From Pseudomonas fildesensis (GTDB lineage: Bacteria > Pseudomonadota > Gammaproteobacteria > Pseudomonadales > Pseudomonadaceae), in the NCBI RefSeq assembly GCF_001050345.1, contig NZ_LFMW01000001.1, positions 620,001 to 684,000 of the forward strand: a DNA stretch of 64,000 bases, read 5' to 3'. A program made the translations under genes and the position numbers. Positions 25,962-35,287 of this stretch are shown here, one piece after another. Below the pieces are notes generated by a model. That model ran no database searches. It was not told the origin of the DNA and saw nothing but the letters and a program-made list of their open reading frames with translations. Numbering within the stretch: the first letter of the stretch is position 1; every line of letters starts with the position of its first letter.

Positions 25962-26981
25962 CTACTTGTAGAGCAGGCGCTCGGCCAGTTCGTCCGCTAC
26001 GCGCGCGGGTGAGCGTTTTTCGGCTTGGGCGTGGGCAAAGATTTCCGTGAGGCGCGTGCCGATGTTCGACAGGTGCGCGGTGATGGTGGGCAGTTCGGCG
26101 CCGCTGTGTTTGAGGGCGACGTAGATCAGGCCGCCGGAGTTGATCACGTAGTCGGGGGCGTAGAGGATGCCGCGCCCTTCCAATTGGTCGGCCACTTGCA
26201 GGTTGGTCAGTTGCGCACTGGCGGAACCGGCCACGGCAGCGCAGCGCAGTTGGCCGACGCTGGTGCGATTGAACACCGCGCCGAGGCCGCAGGGCGCGAG
26301 GATGTCGCAGGGGGTGCTGAGCAAGGCATCGTTGGCGATGGGGTGCGCGCCCAGCTGCTCCATGGCCAGTTGCACCTTGCCGTGATCAATGTCGCTGACC
26401 AGCAGTTCAGCGCCGGCCGCGTGCAGTTGCTCGGCCAGGGCGTAACCGACGTTGCCCAGGCCCTGGATGGCTACGCGCAGGCCTTCGAGGTTGTCGCTGC
26501 CCAAACGGGCCATGGCGGTGGTGCGGATACCGGCGAACACGCCCATGGCGGCATGGGGCGAGGGGTCGCCGGCAGCCGTGGTGCTGGTAACGAAGCGCGT
26601 GTGTTGGGCGATGCAATCCATATCGGCCACCGAGGTGCCGCTGTCGGTGGCGGTGATGTAGCGACCGTCGAGCTGCTCGATACACCGCCCGAAGGCTTCA
26701 AACAGTGCCGCGCGATTTTCCACATGGGCGGGACGCAGGATCACGGCTGTGCCGCCACCCACTGGTAAACCGGCCAGGGCTGCCTTGTAGCTCATGCCTT
26801 GGGCCAGCCGCGCGGCATCTGCCACGGCGCTTTCGTCGTCGGGGTATGAGAGGTAACGACAGCCGCCCAGGGCAGGGCCAAGGCGGCTGTTGTGAATGGC
26901 GATGACCGCCTTCAACCCGGTCACGGGGTCGACGCTCAGGTGCAGCGATTCCAGGCGGGTGCTGTGCATGAGAGCAAACAT
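25962..26981 (-). CDS. ldh: Leucine/valine dehydrogenase-like protein lacking the catalytic lysine
   Basis: Glu/Leu/Phe/Val dehydrogenase family, 339 aa; family members reversibly deaminate branched-chain amino acids with NAD+. Seen: LKAVIAIHNSRLGPALGGCR, the substrate-carboxylate lysine K66 (GMSYKAALAGLP), and a Rossmann motif GLGNVGYALAE near 173. The family motif GGGK reads GGGT: T78, codon ACA at 26748-26750. In B. sphaericus leucine dehydrogenase the equivalent K80 is the catalytic base (K66 here aligns with K68). Otherwise the frame is intact. The neighbour sirB1 matches the PA3418-PA3419 order in P. aeruginosa. Activity is doubtful or altered. Confidence 0.88.
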   Translation of the reverse strand: MFALMHSTRLESLHLSVDPVTGLKAVIAIHNSRLGPALGGCRYLSYPDDESAVADAARLAQGMSYKAALAGLPVGGGTAVILRPAHVENRAALFEAFGRCIEQLDGRYITATDSGTSVADMDCIAQHTRFVTSTTAAGDPSPHAAMGVFAGIRTTAMARLGSDNLEGLRVAIQGLGNVGYALAEQLHAAGAELLVSDIDHGKVQLAMEQLGAHPIANDALLSTPCDILAPCGLGAVFNRTSVGQLRCAAVAGSASAQLTNLQVADQLEGRGILYAPDYVINSGGLIYVALKHSGAELPTITAHLSNIGTRLTEIFAHAQAEKRSPARVADELAERLLYK

Positions 26982-27168
26982 CGTTGAGCTCCCGAATCAC
27001 TTCTGGTGGTGGCCCAAGTATAGGCCTGTGGTAGAAAACTGCCGAAGCGAGCTGGAATAAGGCGCGCTGTTTCGTGGGCGTCGCGACATAAGCAGGCAGG
27101 ATATTTCCAAAGGCACTGGACGAAAATTCACAGCAAGGCTAAAACGGGGGCATCCGCCGGAGAACGCA

Positions 27169-27972
27169 ATGAATCCCCGCAAAGCCTTTTTCGCCTGCCT
27201 GGACCGTTCACCCCCTGCGCTGTTTGAAGCTGCGCTGTGGATTGCTGCCGAGCACGACCCGGCCATGCAACCGCTGCTGGTGCTGCAGGACTTCACGTTG
27301 CTGCAACAACAGGTCAGCCTGGGCATGCCCATGCTGCCGGCGGATGAACTCGGCCAGCCACTGCTGCGGCGCATGAATGACCTGGGGTTTGCACAGGACG
27401 ACTTCACCCCGCTGCGCCCCGCCGCCGCCCTGCTGGACAAGGTGCTCCAGCGCAAGCGCGGGCAACCCTTGGCCCTGGGGCTGATTGCGCTGGAGCTTGC
27501 GCGGCGCCTGAATATCCCGATGGTCGGCGTTAATTTTCCGGGGCACTTCCTGCTGCGGGTGCCCGGCGCTGATCACCTGCTGGACCCGTGCGGCGGTCGA
27601 CGCCTGTACCCCAACGATTGCCGCGAACTGCTGCAACGCCAATACGGCCCCAACCTCAAGTTGCAGGCCGACCAGTTACACACCGCCGAGCCCCGTTCGA
27701 TCCTGCAGCGGCTGTCACGCAACCTGCGTCAGCTGCACCTCTCCAATGACAACCCGTTGGCCGCGCTGGTCGACGCCGAACGCGTGCTGGAACTGGGCAA
27801 CGCCAGCGCCGCCGATTACCTGGCGCGGGCGAGTTTGTATCAACGCCTGGATTGCCCAAGCGCCGAGCGGTTTGACCTGGAACACGCGCTGATGCTCAGC
27901 GAAGACCCGATCCAGCGTCTGCGCCTGACCGAAAGGCTGGGGCACCTGCCGCCCAATTCAGTGGTGCACTGA
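27169..27972 (+). CDS. SirB1-family transglutaminase-like/TPR protein
   Basis: The 267-aa protein matches the SirB1 family: an N-terminal transglutaminase-like region with KRGQPLALGLIALELARRL and IPMVGVNFPGHFLLRV (about residues 100-145), then DPCGGRRLYPNDC, and a C-terminal TPR-like half (about 190-260). The classical catalytic cysteine position is occupied by another residue, so it may be a non-enzymatic fold, as in most SirB1 proteins. GGAG lies 7 bases before the ATG. Divergent from the leucine-dehydrogenase-like gene. Confidence 0.87.
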   Translation: MNPRKAFFACLDRSPPALFEAALWIAAEHDPAMQPLLVLQDFTLLQQQVSLGMPMLPADELGQPLLRRMNDLGFAQDDFTPLRPAAALLDKVLQRKRGQPLALGLIALELARRLNIPMVGVNFPGHFLLRVPGADHLLDPCGGRRLYPNDCRELLQRQYGPNLKLQADQLHTAEPRSILQRLSRNLRQLHLSNDNPLAALVDAERVLELGNASAADYLARASLYQRLDCPSAERFDLEHALMLSEDPIQRLRLTERLGHLPPNSVVH

Positions 27973-28000
27973 AAACCACTGATTTTTGGCGCATTGCTTG

Positions 28001-28228
28001 TTGTGGCAAGCGGACTTGTTGTGATGAACGGGCTTCTTATTGTGGCGAGCGGGGCTGTTGTGGCGAGCGGGCTTGCCCCGCGTTGGGTGGCGAAGCCGCC
28101 CCAATAAGACCACCGCAGTGTGTCAGGCATACCGCGGCTGCATGTTTTAGGGCGGCTTCGCCACCCAACGCGGGGCAAGCCCGCTCGCCACAGTAAGCCC
28201 ACTCGCCACAACAGCCCGCTCGCCACAG
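28001..28228. repeat. Expanded REPIN with tandem arms
   Basis: A central REPIN of the TGGCGAGCGGGCTTGCCCCG class (arms near 28059-28098 and 28150-28196) carries extra copies of its own outer end: about three degenerate units to the left (28001-28058) and two to the right (28197-28228), each about 17-20 bp with the TGTGGCGAGCGGGCTTG pattern. The GGTGGCGAAGCCGCCC / GGGCGGCTTCGCCACC inner arms also pair. Confidence 0.85.
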
Positions 28229-28265
28229 GCGTCTTGTTCGCTACAAAGACTGCGCAACGCCTTGT

Positions 28266-29636
28266 TCAGTGATTGACCGGCGTCTTGAGGATATCCCCAT
28301 GCAGCGGGCTTTTCGGCACGTCTGCCCCGGGCGAGCGCACTTGGATAATCAGCAGCGCCGCGATCACCGCCGGTATCGCGCAGAAGAAGAAAATCTGCTC
28401 CACCGGAATATGCATCGCCAGCAGCATGCTGCCAAACAGCGGCCCCAGGATTGACCCGAATCGCCCCACGCCCAGCGCCCAGCCTGTACCGGTGGCACGC
28501 ACATGCGCCGGGTAGAAGTTGCTGGCGAAGGCATTCAGGGTCAGTTGGCCACCGATGATGCAGAACCCGGCGGCAAACACGCAGGCCACCAGGTAGCGCG
28601 GGTCGTCGTGGTTCAACCCCAGCAAAATGGTGCACACCGCTGCGGCCATCAGCACGCAGGACAACAGTCGTACCTTGCTTTTCAAGCGGTCGGCGAACCA
28701 GGCCATGCCGATAGCGCCCAAGGTGCCGGCAAACAGGAACATCGACGTGACGAGGTTGGCTTCGTTCAACGCCAGGCCGCTTTCGAGCAACAGCGACGGC
28801 AGCCAGCTGATCATGAAATACAGCAGAATCAAGCTGACAAAAAAGGTCGCCCAGATCAGCAGGGTCGGACGCGCATAGCCATTTCGAAACAGCTCCACCA
28901 CCGTCAGTTTGCTGCCCTGCTCTTGCCGGTTTTCCTGCTCGCTCGCCTGGGGTGCCTGCCAGTTGGGCAGCATGCGCGCGGTGACCGTGTGCAACCGCGT
29001 ATACGGCGGGGCATCACGCAGCAGGCGTGGCAGGGATTCAGGCAGCAGCCACACCAGGAACGGGAACAGCAGCAACGGCGTTACGCCACCGGCGAGAAAC
29101 ACCGCCTGCCAACCGAAACCGTCGATAAACCCGGCCGCTACAAACCCGCCTGCGGCACCACCGAACGAGAAACCACACGCCGCCAAGGTCACCATCAACG
29201 TGCGCAGGCGTGGCGCAGAATAGTCCGACATCAACGCCATGGCGCTGGGCATCGCGCCGCCCATGCCGATGCCACAGATAAACCGCGCGGCCATCAGGCT
29301 GGTCAGCGAGTTGGCGAACACCATCAGTACGGTAAGGCTGGCGTAGATCAGCACGCAGCCCAGCAGGATGCGCCGCACGCCAAACCGGTCCGCCAGCGGC
29401 GTCACGAGCAGCGAGCCCAACGTCAGGCCCAGCAGGTTGGCGCTGAACACCGGCCCGAACGCGGCCTTTTCCAGGCCCCAGTCCTTGGCCAGTGCCGGCA
29501 CCACATAGCCCAGCACCTGGGCGTCATAACCATCGGTCACCAGTAGCAGCGCCAGCAACACGAGAATCAACCACTGATAACGCGACACCGGTCGCGCGTC
29601 GAGTGCCGCACGAAAGCTGGCAATCTGATTGTGCAT
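28266..29636 (-). CDS. Aromatic-acid/H+ symporter, PcaK/BenK type MFS
   Basis: MFS importer of the AAHS family, 456 aa with 12 predicted helices and a long central loop (about residues 225-255). The AAHS signature VTDGYDAQVLGYVVP (TM1, with the DGYD aspartate needed for aromatic acid transport in PcaK) is seen, and TPLADRFGVRRIL is motif A. It lies alone between repeats, not in a catabolic operon, so the aromatic substrate is unknown. Confidence 0.9.
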   Translation of the reverse strand: MHNQIASFRAALDARPVSRYQWLILVLLALLLVTDGYDAQVLGYVVPALAKDWGLEKAAFGPVFSANLLGLTLGSLLVTPLADRFGVRRILLGCVLIYASLTVLMVFANSLTSLMAARFICGIGMGGAMPSAMALMSDYSAPRLRTLMVTLAACGFSFGGAAGGFVAAGFIDGFGWQAVFLAGGVTPLLLFPFLVWLLPESLPRLLRDAPPYTRLHTVTARMLPNWQAPQASEQENRQEQGSKLTVVELFRNGYARPTLLIWATFFVSLILLYFMISWLPSLLLESGLALNEANLVTSMFLFAGTLGAIGMAWFADRLKSKVRLLSCVLMAAAVCTILLGLNHDDPRYLVACVFAAGFCIIGGQLTLNAFASNFYPAHVRATGTGWALGVGRFGSILGPLFGSMLLAMHIPVEQIFFFCAIPAVIAALLIIQVRSPGADVPKSPLHGDILKTPVNH

Positions 29637-29680
29637 CGCAAGGTACCTGTATTGTTTTTATTGGGGTGACGCAGATAAAA

Positions 29681-29771
29681 CTGTGGGAGGGGGCTTGCTC
29701 CCGATAGCGGTGGGTCAGTCATGAATCAGTTGACTGACCCACCGCTATCGGGAGCAAGCCCCCTCCCACAG
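29681..29771. repeat. REPIN (GTGGGAGGGGGCTTGC class)
   Basis: Nearly perfect: inverted CTGTGGGAGGGGGCTTGCTC cores, with GCGGTGGGTCAGTCA / TGACTGACCCACCGC also pairing, forming a long hairpin. Upstream of the AAHS transporter gene. Confidence 0.92.
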
Positions 29772-29815
29772 GGGCAATCCTGTTCAGTTAAGAAATAGAA
29801 AGCGCAAAAAGTAAC

Positions 29816-29910
29816 CTGTGGCGAGGGAGCTTGCTCCCGTTGGACTGCGTAGCAGTCCCCTCTTTGGGGCCGCTGCGCAGCCCAACGCGGAGCAAGCCCG
29901 CTCGCCACAG
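29816..29910. repeat. REPIN (TGGCGAG class)
   Basis: CTGTGGCGAGGGAGCTTGCT and AGCAAGCCCGCTCGCCACAG arms with a pairing GGACTGCGTAGCAG / GCTGCGCAGCCC loop. Lies 45 bp from a REPIN of a different class and directly after the next MFS gene on the minus strand. Confidence 0.9.
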
Positions 29911-29933
29911 GGGGCTTGCTTTGATATTGGTGG

Positions 29934-31121
29934 TTAATTCCCGCCTTTCATGCGGCGGGCGATCAGGTACACACCAAGGCCAACGAGTGCTGTAGCGGCG
30001 CCGATGTAGCCGGTGCTGGTCCAGCCCAACCCAGACGTAATCGCCATCCCGCCAAACCACGGCCCCAGCGCGTTCGCCAGGTTAAACGCCGCATGGTTCG
30101 ACGCCGCCGCCAAGCTCGGCGCTTCGTGGGCGATGTCCATCAAACGAATCTGCAACGGTGCGGCCAGCGAGACCATGGTGCCGACCAGGCCCATGCTCAG
30201 CAGTACGCCCCACAGCGAACCCGCCGCAACCGGGAAGAACAGCAGCACGGCCATCGACCACACCAATATCACGCCCACTGCGCGGAACTGCATGCGGTCA
30301 AACAGTTTGCCGCCGGCGATGTTGCCGATGATCCCGCCCACGCCAAACGCGGCGAGGCCAAACGGGATCCATTGGGGCGAGACTTTGGTCACTTCGAGCA
30401 TGGTCGGGGCGAGGTAGCTGAACACGCAGAACATGCCGGCAAAGCCGATGGCGCCAATGGCGAGGGCCATCCACACCTGGGGTTTGGTGAAGGCGCGCAG
30501 TTCTTTGCGCGGGTCGCTGCGCGGTTCGTCGCGGCGGTCGGGGACGAACTGCCAGACCAGCGCAATGGTGCACAGGGCGAGCATGCTGACGAGGGCAAAG
30601 GCCGAGCGCCAGCCCAGGTGTTGGCCGAGGAAGGTGGCGATGGGGTTGCCGAGCAGCATGGCCAGGGTCAGGCCCATCATGACCCGCGCGACGGCGCCGG
30701 CGCGTTTGTCGGTGGGCACCATGCTGGAGGCGACCACGGCGGCGATGCCGAAGTAGGCGCCGTGGGGCAGGCCGCTGATAAAGCGGAACGCTACCAGCGA
30801 GCCGAAGGTGGGGGTGAACGCGGTGGCGAGGTTGCCCAGGGCATACAGGCCCATCAGTAGCAGGAGCATGTGTTTGCGCAGCAACTTGGCGCCGAGGATG
30901 GCCAGCAGTGGTGCGCCGACCATCACGCCCAGCGCGTAGGCGCTGATGGCATGGCCGACCTGGGGTTCGCTTAAACCCAGGTTCTGGGCGATGTCGGGCA
31001 TCAAGCCCATGATGGCGAATTCGCCGGTACCGATAGCGAAAGCGCCCACGGCCATGGCAGCTTCCATTTTGGCGGCGCTGCGCGCGGGCAGTACGTGCCC
31101 GGGTGTTTGGTGGATAGACAT
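29934..31121 (-). CDS. DHA1-family MFS exporter (AraJ/YdeA-like)
   Basis: 12-helix MFS protein of 395 aa. The GTGEFAIMGLMPDIA stretch in TM1, GAPLLAILGAKL in motif A position and GLPHGAYFGIAAVVAS in TM4 mark the AraJ/YdeA-type arabinose/sugar efflux or drug-efflux subgroup. It may export sugars or small toxic compounds; substrate unknown. Standalone gene. Confidence 0.9.
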   Translation of the reverse strand: MSIHQTPGHVLPARSAAKMEAAMAVGAFAIGTGEFAIMGLMPDIAQNLGLSEPQVGHAISAYALGVMVGAPLLAILGAKLLRKHMLLLLMGLYALGNLATAFTPTFGSLVAFRFISGLPHGAYFGIAAVVASSMVPTDKRAGAVARVMMGLTLAMLLGNPIATFLGQHLGWRSAFALVSMLALCTIALVWQFVPDRRDEPRSDPRKELRAFTKPQVWMALAIGAIGFAGMFCVFSYLAPTMLEVTKVSPQWIPFGLAAFGVGGIIGNIAGGKLFDRMQFRAVGVILVWSMAVLLFFPVAAGSLWGVLLSMGLVGTMVSLAAPLQIRLMDIAHEAPSLAAASNHAAFNLANALGPWFGGMAITSGLGWTSTGYIGAATALVGLGVYLIARRMKGGN

Positions 31122-31601
31122 GGATCGCTCTGTATTGAAGGGTGATACGGGGAGAGCCGCCGATGCTACGCAAGCAGCGGCGAAGGTGTCTAGAACAGCC
31201 TGTGGCGCGAGAGTTCCAAGCCTGTGACCTCACGTCGCGCCAGCCAAGCTTGACAGGGTTGCGCTAAAACCCGTGTTTTAGAGTTGTCAGTTGGCCAAAC
31301 AGCGCATATCGGCGGTTTGCCGTGATATTCTGCGCGCCATCTTGGTCTAGTCTTTCTCCGGTACGTACACCCGTATACGTCCCGGTGGTTGGCTGTCGCC
31401 CAGGTAGCTGAAGCCAATAATGATAAGAAGTCAGCGCAGAAGGGACATAAAAGTGAGGTCGACACGTCGGCCTTGTGTGCCCACCCTGCGGCCTTGAGTG
31501 AATGTGCACACCCTGCGGTGCGTTGCCTGGCGCAGCGTGATTGAGGGTTGCCCATGATCAAGGGCGGTGGGGCGGATGGCGTTTTATCATAGGTGCTACT
31601 G
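31122..31601. other. Long leader upstream of mqo (480 bp)
   Basis: No convincing gene. It includes the leftward MFS promoter and an unusually long upstream region of mqo. A 16-bp direct repeat TGTGCNCACCCTGCGG occurs at 31476-31491 and 31503-31518. A minus-strand frame (31190-31657) has no coding character I trust. Confidence 0.45.
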
Positions 31602-33248
31602 ATGTTTAAAAAACTAAACACTGCCCTGCTGGGGCTGGCTTTGTCGATGGGGATCACGTCCGTTCACGCGGAAGAGGCAAAGAAAGTCGATGTGCTGCTG
31701 ATCGGCGGCGGCATCATGAGTGCGACCCTGGGTGTATGGCTCAATGAGCTGGAGCCGGGCTGGTCGATGGAAATGGTCGAGCGCCTTGACGGCGTCGCCG
31801 AAGAAAGCTCCAACGGCTGGAACAACGCCGGTACCGGTCACTCGGCCCTGGCTGAGCTGAACTACACCCCGGAAGACAAGAACGGCAACGTTGAGATCCC
31901 GAAAGCGGTCGAAATCAACGAAGCGTTCCAGATCTCCCGTCAGTTCTGGTCCTGGCAGGTCCAGCAGGGCGTGCTGAAGAACCCACGTTCGTTCATCAAC
32001 TCCACTCCGCACATGAGCTTTGTGTGGGGCGATGACAACATCAAGTTCCTCAAGAAGCGCTACGAAGCCCTGCAAGCGAGCCCGCTGTTCGCCGGCATGC
32101 AGTACTCCGAAGACCCGGCGCAGATCGCCAAATGGGTTCCGCTGATGATGGAAGGGCGTGACCCGAACCAGAAAATCGCGGCCACCTGGAGCCCGCTGGG
32201 TACCGACATGAACTTCGGCGAGATCACCCGCCAGTTCGTCGCTCACCTGCAAACCACGCCCAAGTTCGACCTGAAACTGTCGAGCGAAGTGCAGGACATC
32301 ACCCGCAACGCCGACGGTTCGTGGCGTGTCAGCTACAAAAACCTGAAAGACGGCACCAAGACTGAAACCGACGCCAAGTTCGTGTTCATCGGCGCGGGCG
32401 GCGGTGCACTGCACCTGCTGCAAAAGTCGGGCATTCCTGAAGCCAAGGACTACGCTGCCTTCCCGGTAGGGGGTTCGTTCCTGGTGACCGATAACGCAAC
32501 CATCGCCGAGCAACACCTGGCCAAGGCCTACGGTAAAGCCTCGGTTGGCGCGCCGCCGATGTCGGTTCCGCACCTGGACACCCGCGTGCTGGATGGCAAG
32601 CGCGTGATCCTGTTTGGCCCATTCGCGACCTTCTCCACCAAGTTCCTCAAAGAAGGCTCGTACCTGGACCTGCTGACCAGCACCACCACCCACAACATCT
32701 GGCCAATGACCAAAGTCGGTATTCGTGAATACCCACTGGTCGAGTACCTTGCCGGCCAACTGATGCTGTCGGATGACGACCGCTACAACGCCCTGAAAGA
32801 GTACTTCCCGAACGCCAAGAAAGAAGACTGGCGCCTGTGGCAAGCCGGTCAGCGCGTGCAGATCATCAAGCGTGACGAAGAGCTTGGCGGCGTGCTGAAA
32901 CTCGGTACCGAAGTGGTGAGCTCCGCCGACAACACCATCGCAGGCCTGTTGGGTGCATCGCCAGGCGCGTCCACCGCGGCTCCGATCATGCTGACCGTGC
33001 TGCAGAAAGTGTTCAAGGACAAGGTCGCGACCCCTGAGTGGCAGGCAAAACTGCACCAGATCGTGCCAAGCTACGGCACCAAGCTGAACGACAGCCCTGA
33101 GGCTGTTGCCAAGGAATGGGCCTACACCGCCGGTGTCCTGCAACTGCCTACCCCGCCTGTGATTCCGCAGCGGGCTGCTCCAGCGGCCACCGAGGCTGCC
33201 AAGCCTGCGGCTGCGCCAAGCAAGCCGGCGTCTGACCTAGCGCTGTAA
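31602..33248 (+). CDS. mqo: Malate:quinone oxidoreductase with export signal
   Basis: FAD enzyme that oxidises malate to oxaloacetate with quinone as acceptor. 548 aa; ATG at 31602 chosen over a GTG 9 bases earlier. Residues 1-23 look like a Sec signal peptide ([17 protein letters not shown], cleavage after VHA). An FAD-binding [10 protein letters not shown] follows near 34, with the Mqo hallmarks [20 protein letters not shown] and [13 protein letters not shown]. The last about 33 residues are Ala/Pro/Lys-rich. Usual Mqo proteins have no signal peptide and work on the cytoplasmic face; this variant is common in fluorescent pseudomonads. Terminator follows. Confidence 0.93.
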   Translation: MFKKLNTALLGLALSMGITSVHAEEAKKVDVLLIGGGIMSATLGVWLNELEPGWSMEMVERLDGVAEESSNGWNNAGTGHSALAELNYTPEDKNGNVEIPKAVEINEAFQISRQFWSWQVQQGVLKNPRSFINSTPHMSFVWGDDNIKFLKKRYEALQASPLFAGMQYSEDPAQIAKWVPLMMEGRDPNQKIAATWSPLGTDMNFGEITRQFVAHLQTTPKFDLKLSSEVQDITRNADGSWRVSYKNLKDGTKTETDAKFVFIGAGGGALHLLQKSGIPEAKDYAAFPVGGSFLVTDNATIAEQHLAKAYGKASVGAPPMSVPHLDTRVLDGKRVILFGPFATFSTKFLKEGSYLDLLTSTTTHNIWPMTKVGIREYPLVEYLAGQLMLSDDDRYNALKEYFPNAKKEDWRLWQAGQRVQIIKRDEELGGVLKLGTEVVSSADNTIAGLLGASPGASTAAPIMLTVLQKVFKDKVATPEWQAKLHQIVPSYGTKLNDSPEAVAKEWAYTAGVLQLPTPPVIPQRAAPAATEAAKPAAAPSKPASDLAL

Positions 33249-33267
33249 GCCAAGGATCAAGCCAATG

Positions 33268-33309
33268 TAAAAAGTCCGCTGAACCGGTAACGGTCAGCGG
33301 GCTTTTTTG
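33268..33309 (+). terminator. mqo terminator
   Basis: Stem CCGCTGA / TCAGCGG with a CCGGTAACGG loop, A-run before and TTTTTT after, 25 bases past the mqo stop. Confidence 0.85.
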
Positions 33310-33319
33310 TAGCCGGTGT

Positions 33320-34156
33320 TCAGAGCGTGAAGTGCCGGACCTGCTCATGCACATGCAAGGCCAGCGCATTACCGGTATCGCACAACAGGTACAGATGCTG
33401 CACCGGCAGCGGTGGCAGTTCTGTCATGTGCGTCAGCCCTTCGCCCATTCGGCTTTCTTCCATCAGGCCCACCGCTACGCCGCTGCGAACACAGGCTTCA
33501 ACGGCGGATGAGTTGGGGCTTTCGAGCAGCACTCGATGGTAAATCCCGTGGTCCTTCAGCGTCTGCAACGCCGCCGCGCGATACGGGCAGCCGTCGATGG
33601 GTAGGGTGATGGGCAGCGGCGCGTTCTGCGGGCAGTTGAAGTGCTTTGCCGCCACCCACAGCGGCTGCACGGCGCCCAGGCGTTCGCCCTGTGCCAGCGG
33701 TTGTGCGCTGACCGTGATCGTCAGGTCCAGCTGGTTGGCCATGAACAGGTTGAGCAATTCGCCGCTCGTGCGTGCTTCGACTTCCAGCTCCAGCAGCGGA
33801 TTGTCGGCGATCAATCGGGGCAGGAATGCCTGCATGAAGGTGGGGGCGTACGTGTCGGGGATGCCGAGGCGGATCTTGCCCTGCATGCGCTGGGGCATCA
33901 GTGAGATCAGCAGGCGGTCGTGGCTCTTGAGGAATTCGGTGGTTTCACCCAGGAGTTTCTGGCCGTAGAGGGTCAGCTCGACGCCTTGGTTGCTGCGGCT
34001 GAACAGGCGTTGGCCGACTTGATCTTCCAGCTTCTGGATCTGCGTGGTCACGGTCGACGCGCTGCGGTGCACGTGATCGGCGGCCTCGTTGAAGCGGCGA
34101 AAGCGCGCCACGGCGTGGAAGGTGCGCAACAGGTCGATGTTCAGTTGTTTGCTCAT
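33320..34156 (-). CDS. LysR-type regulator (next to EamA gene)
   Basis: 278 aa, slightly short for the family. HTH at about residues 5-62 (FRRFNEAADHVHRSASTVTTQIQKLE) and an effector domain with IRLGIPDTYAPTFMQ and VAVGLMEESR. Divergent from the EamA transporter at 34255 with 98 bp between, so probably its regulator. Ends 72 bases after mqo in convergent orientation. Confidence 0.9.
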   Translation of the reverse strand: MSKQLNIDLLRTFHAVARFRRFNEAADHVHRSASTVTTQIQKLEDQVGQRLFSRSNQGVELTLYGQKLLGETTEFLKSHDRLLISLMPQRMQGKIRLGIPDTYAPTFMQAFLPRLIADNPLLELEVEARTSGELLNLFMANQLDLTITVSAQPLAQGERLGAVQPLWVAAKHFNCPQNAPLPITLPIDGCPYRAAALQTLKDHGIYHRVLLESPNSSAVEACVRSGVAVGLMEESRMGEGLTHMTELPPLPVQHLYLLCDTGNALALHVHEQVRHFTL

Positions 34157-34254
34157 GATTCCATTTTTACGGATCAGTTATGCAGGTTATTACGATATAC
34201 AGAAGAATGCGCGGCCCTTAGCCTTTGAGTCAACTCGCGTCGACTGGAGGTTTT

Positions 34255-35154
34255 ATGAATCGCTCAAGCCTGGGGCTGTTGCTGCTGCAAGCGGCGTTTG
34301 TGCTGTCGTGGAGCTCCGGCTACATCGGCGCCAAGTTGGGGACGCAGGGCGGTGGTGCGTTCAACCTGCTGTTCTGGCGATTCCTGTTGGTGTCGGTGTG
34401 CCTGGGGCTGTTTTTAAACGTGAGGTTGTTGAAGGTTTCATGGGCGCAGATTCGCCATCACGCCGTCATCGGCTTTCTGTCGCAGTTCCTGTACCTGAGC
34501 TGCCTCTACATCGCGATCCAGAATGGCTTGCCACCAGGCATTGCCGCGATCATCGCAGCGTTGCAACCATTGATGACGGCGGCGCTGTCCATGGGCAACG
34601 TCGCCGAGCGCAGTGGTGGCTGGCAGTGGGCAGGGCTGATGATCAGTTTTGCCGGGGTGTCGATTGTGATCGCCGGGCAGTACGGCAACAGCGGGCAAGG
34701 TGTCGGCCTGGTCATGTATCTATTGCCTTTGGCGGCGGCGTTGGGGCTCACGCTGGCGACCTTGTATGAGCGCCGCTCGGTGAAAACCCAAGACAGCGGC
34801 CTGGTTCTGCCACTGTTCATTCAATCGCTGCTGACCTTGATCGGCTTCACTGGCGCTGTGCTTTATACCGATACGCTGAGTATCCCCACTGAACCCGACG
34901 TGCTGATCTCAATTGTGTGGCTGACGGTGTTCTCCACCTTCATCGCCTACTTGAGCCTGTGGATGCTGCTGCGGGTCATGACCGCGACCCATGTGGCGGC
35001 GCTGGTTTATCTCGAACCGCCAGTCACGCTGGTGTGGGCAGCCTGGATGTTTGGCGATGTGATTTACCCGTCGACCTACGTCGGCATTGCCGTGGTGTTG
35101 GCGGGGCTGCTGCTGGTGCGGCTGAAGCGACCGACTGTCGCGTGTGCTTCCTGA
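34255..35154 (+). CDS. EamA/DMT-family transporter
   Basis: Ten-helix drug/metabolite transporter of 299 aa made of two EamA repeats (about residues 8-140 and 150-292). The start is MNRSSLGLLLLQ at 34255 with TGGAGG 6 bases upstream; the earlier in-frame start is not conserved. FVLSWSSGYIGAKLG and the YLEPPVTLVWAAWMFGD end match the RhaT/YdcZ-like group. Exports amino acids or metabolites in known relatives; substrate here unknown. Confidence 0.9.
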   Translation: MNRSSLGLLLLQAAFVLSWSSGYIGAKLGTQGGGAFNLLFWRFLLVSVCLGLFLNVRLLKVSWAQIRHHAVIGFLSQFLYLSCLYIAIQNGLPPGIAAIIAALQPLMTAALSMGNVAERSGGWQWAGLMISFAGVSIVIAGQYGNSGQGVGLVMYLLPLAAALGLTLATLYERRSVKTQDSGLVLPLFIQSLLTLIGFTGAVLYTDTLSIPTEPDVLISIVWLTVFSTFIAYLSLWMLLRVMTATHVAALVYLEPPVTLVWAAWMFGDVIYPSTYVGIAVVLAGLLLVRLKRPTVACAS

Positions 35155-35287
35155 GGCCCGCAGGTTCAGCAAGCTGACAGACATCACCTGTTAAAAAGTA
35201 CCTATAGCCACACAGGAGTGCGGCTGAAAAAAGGGGGATTTTTTTTATAGGTGTACGTGTTGGGCGATAGCGCCCGAGGGTATTTGT

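Noticed and set aside
31190..31657. 155-codon minus-strand frame in the mqo leader
   Set aside because: Composition is not protein-like and it runs into the mqo coding sequence.
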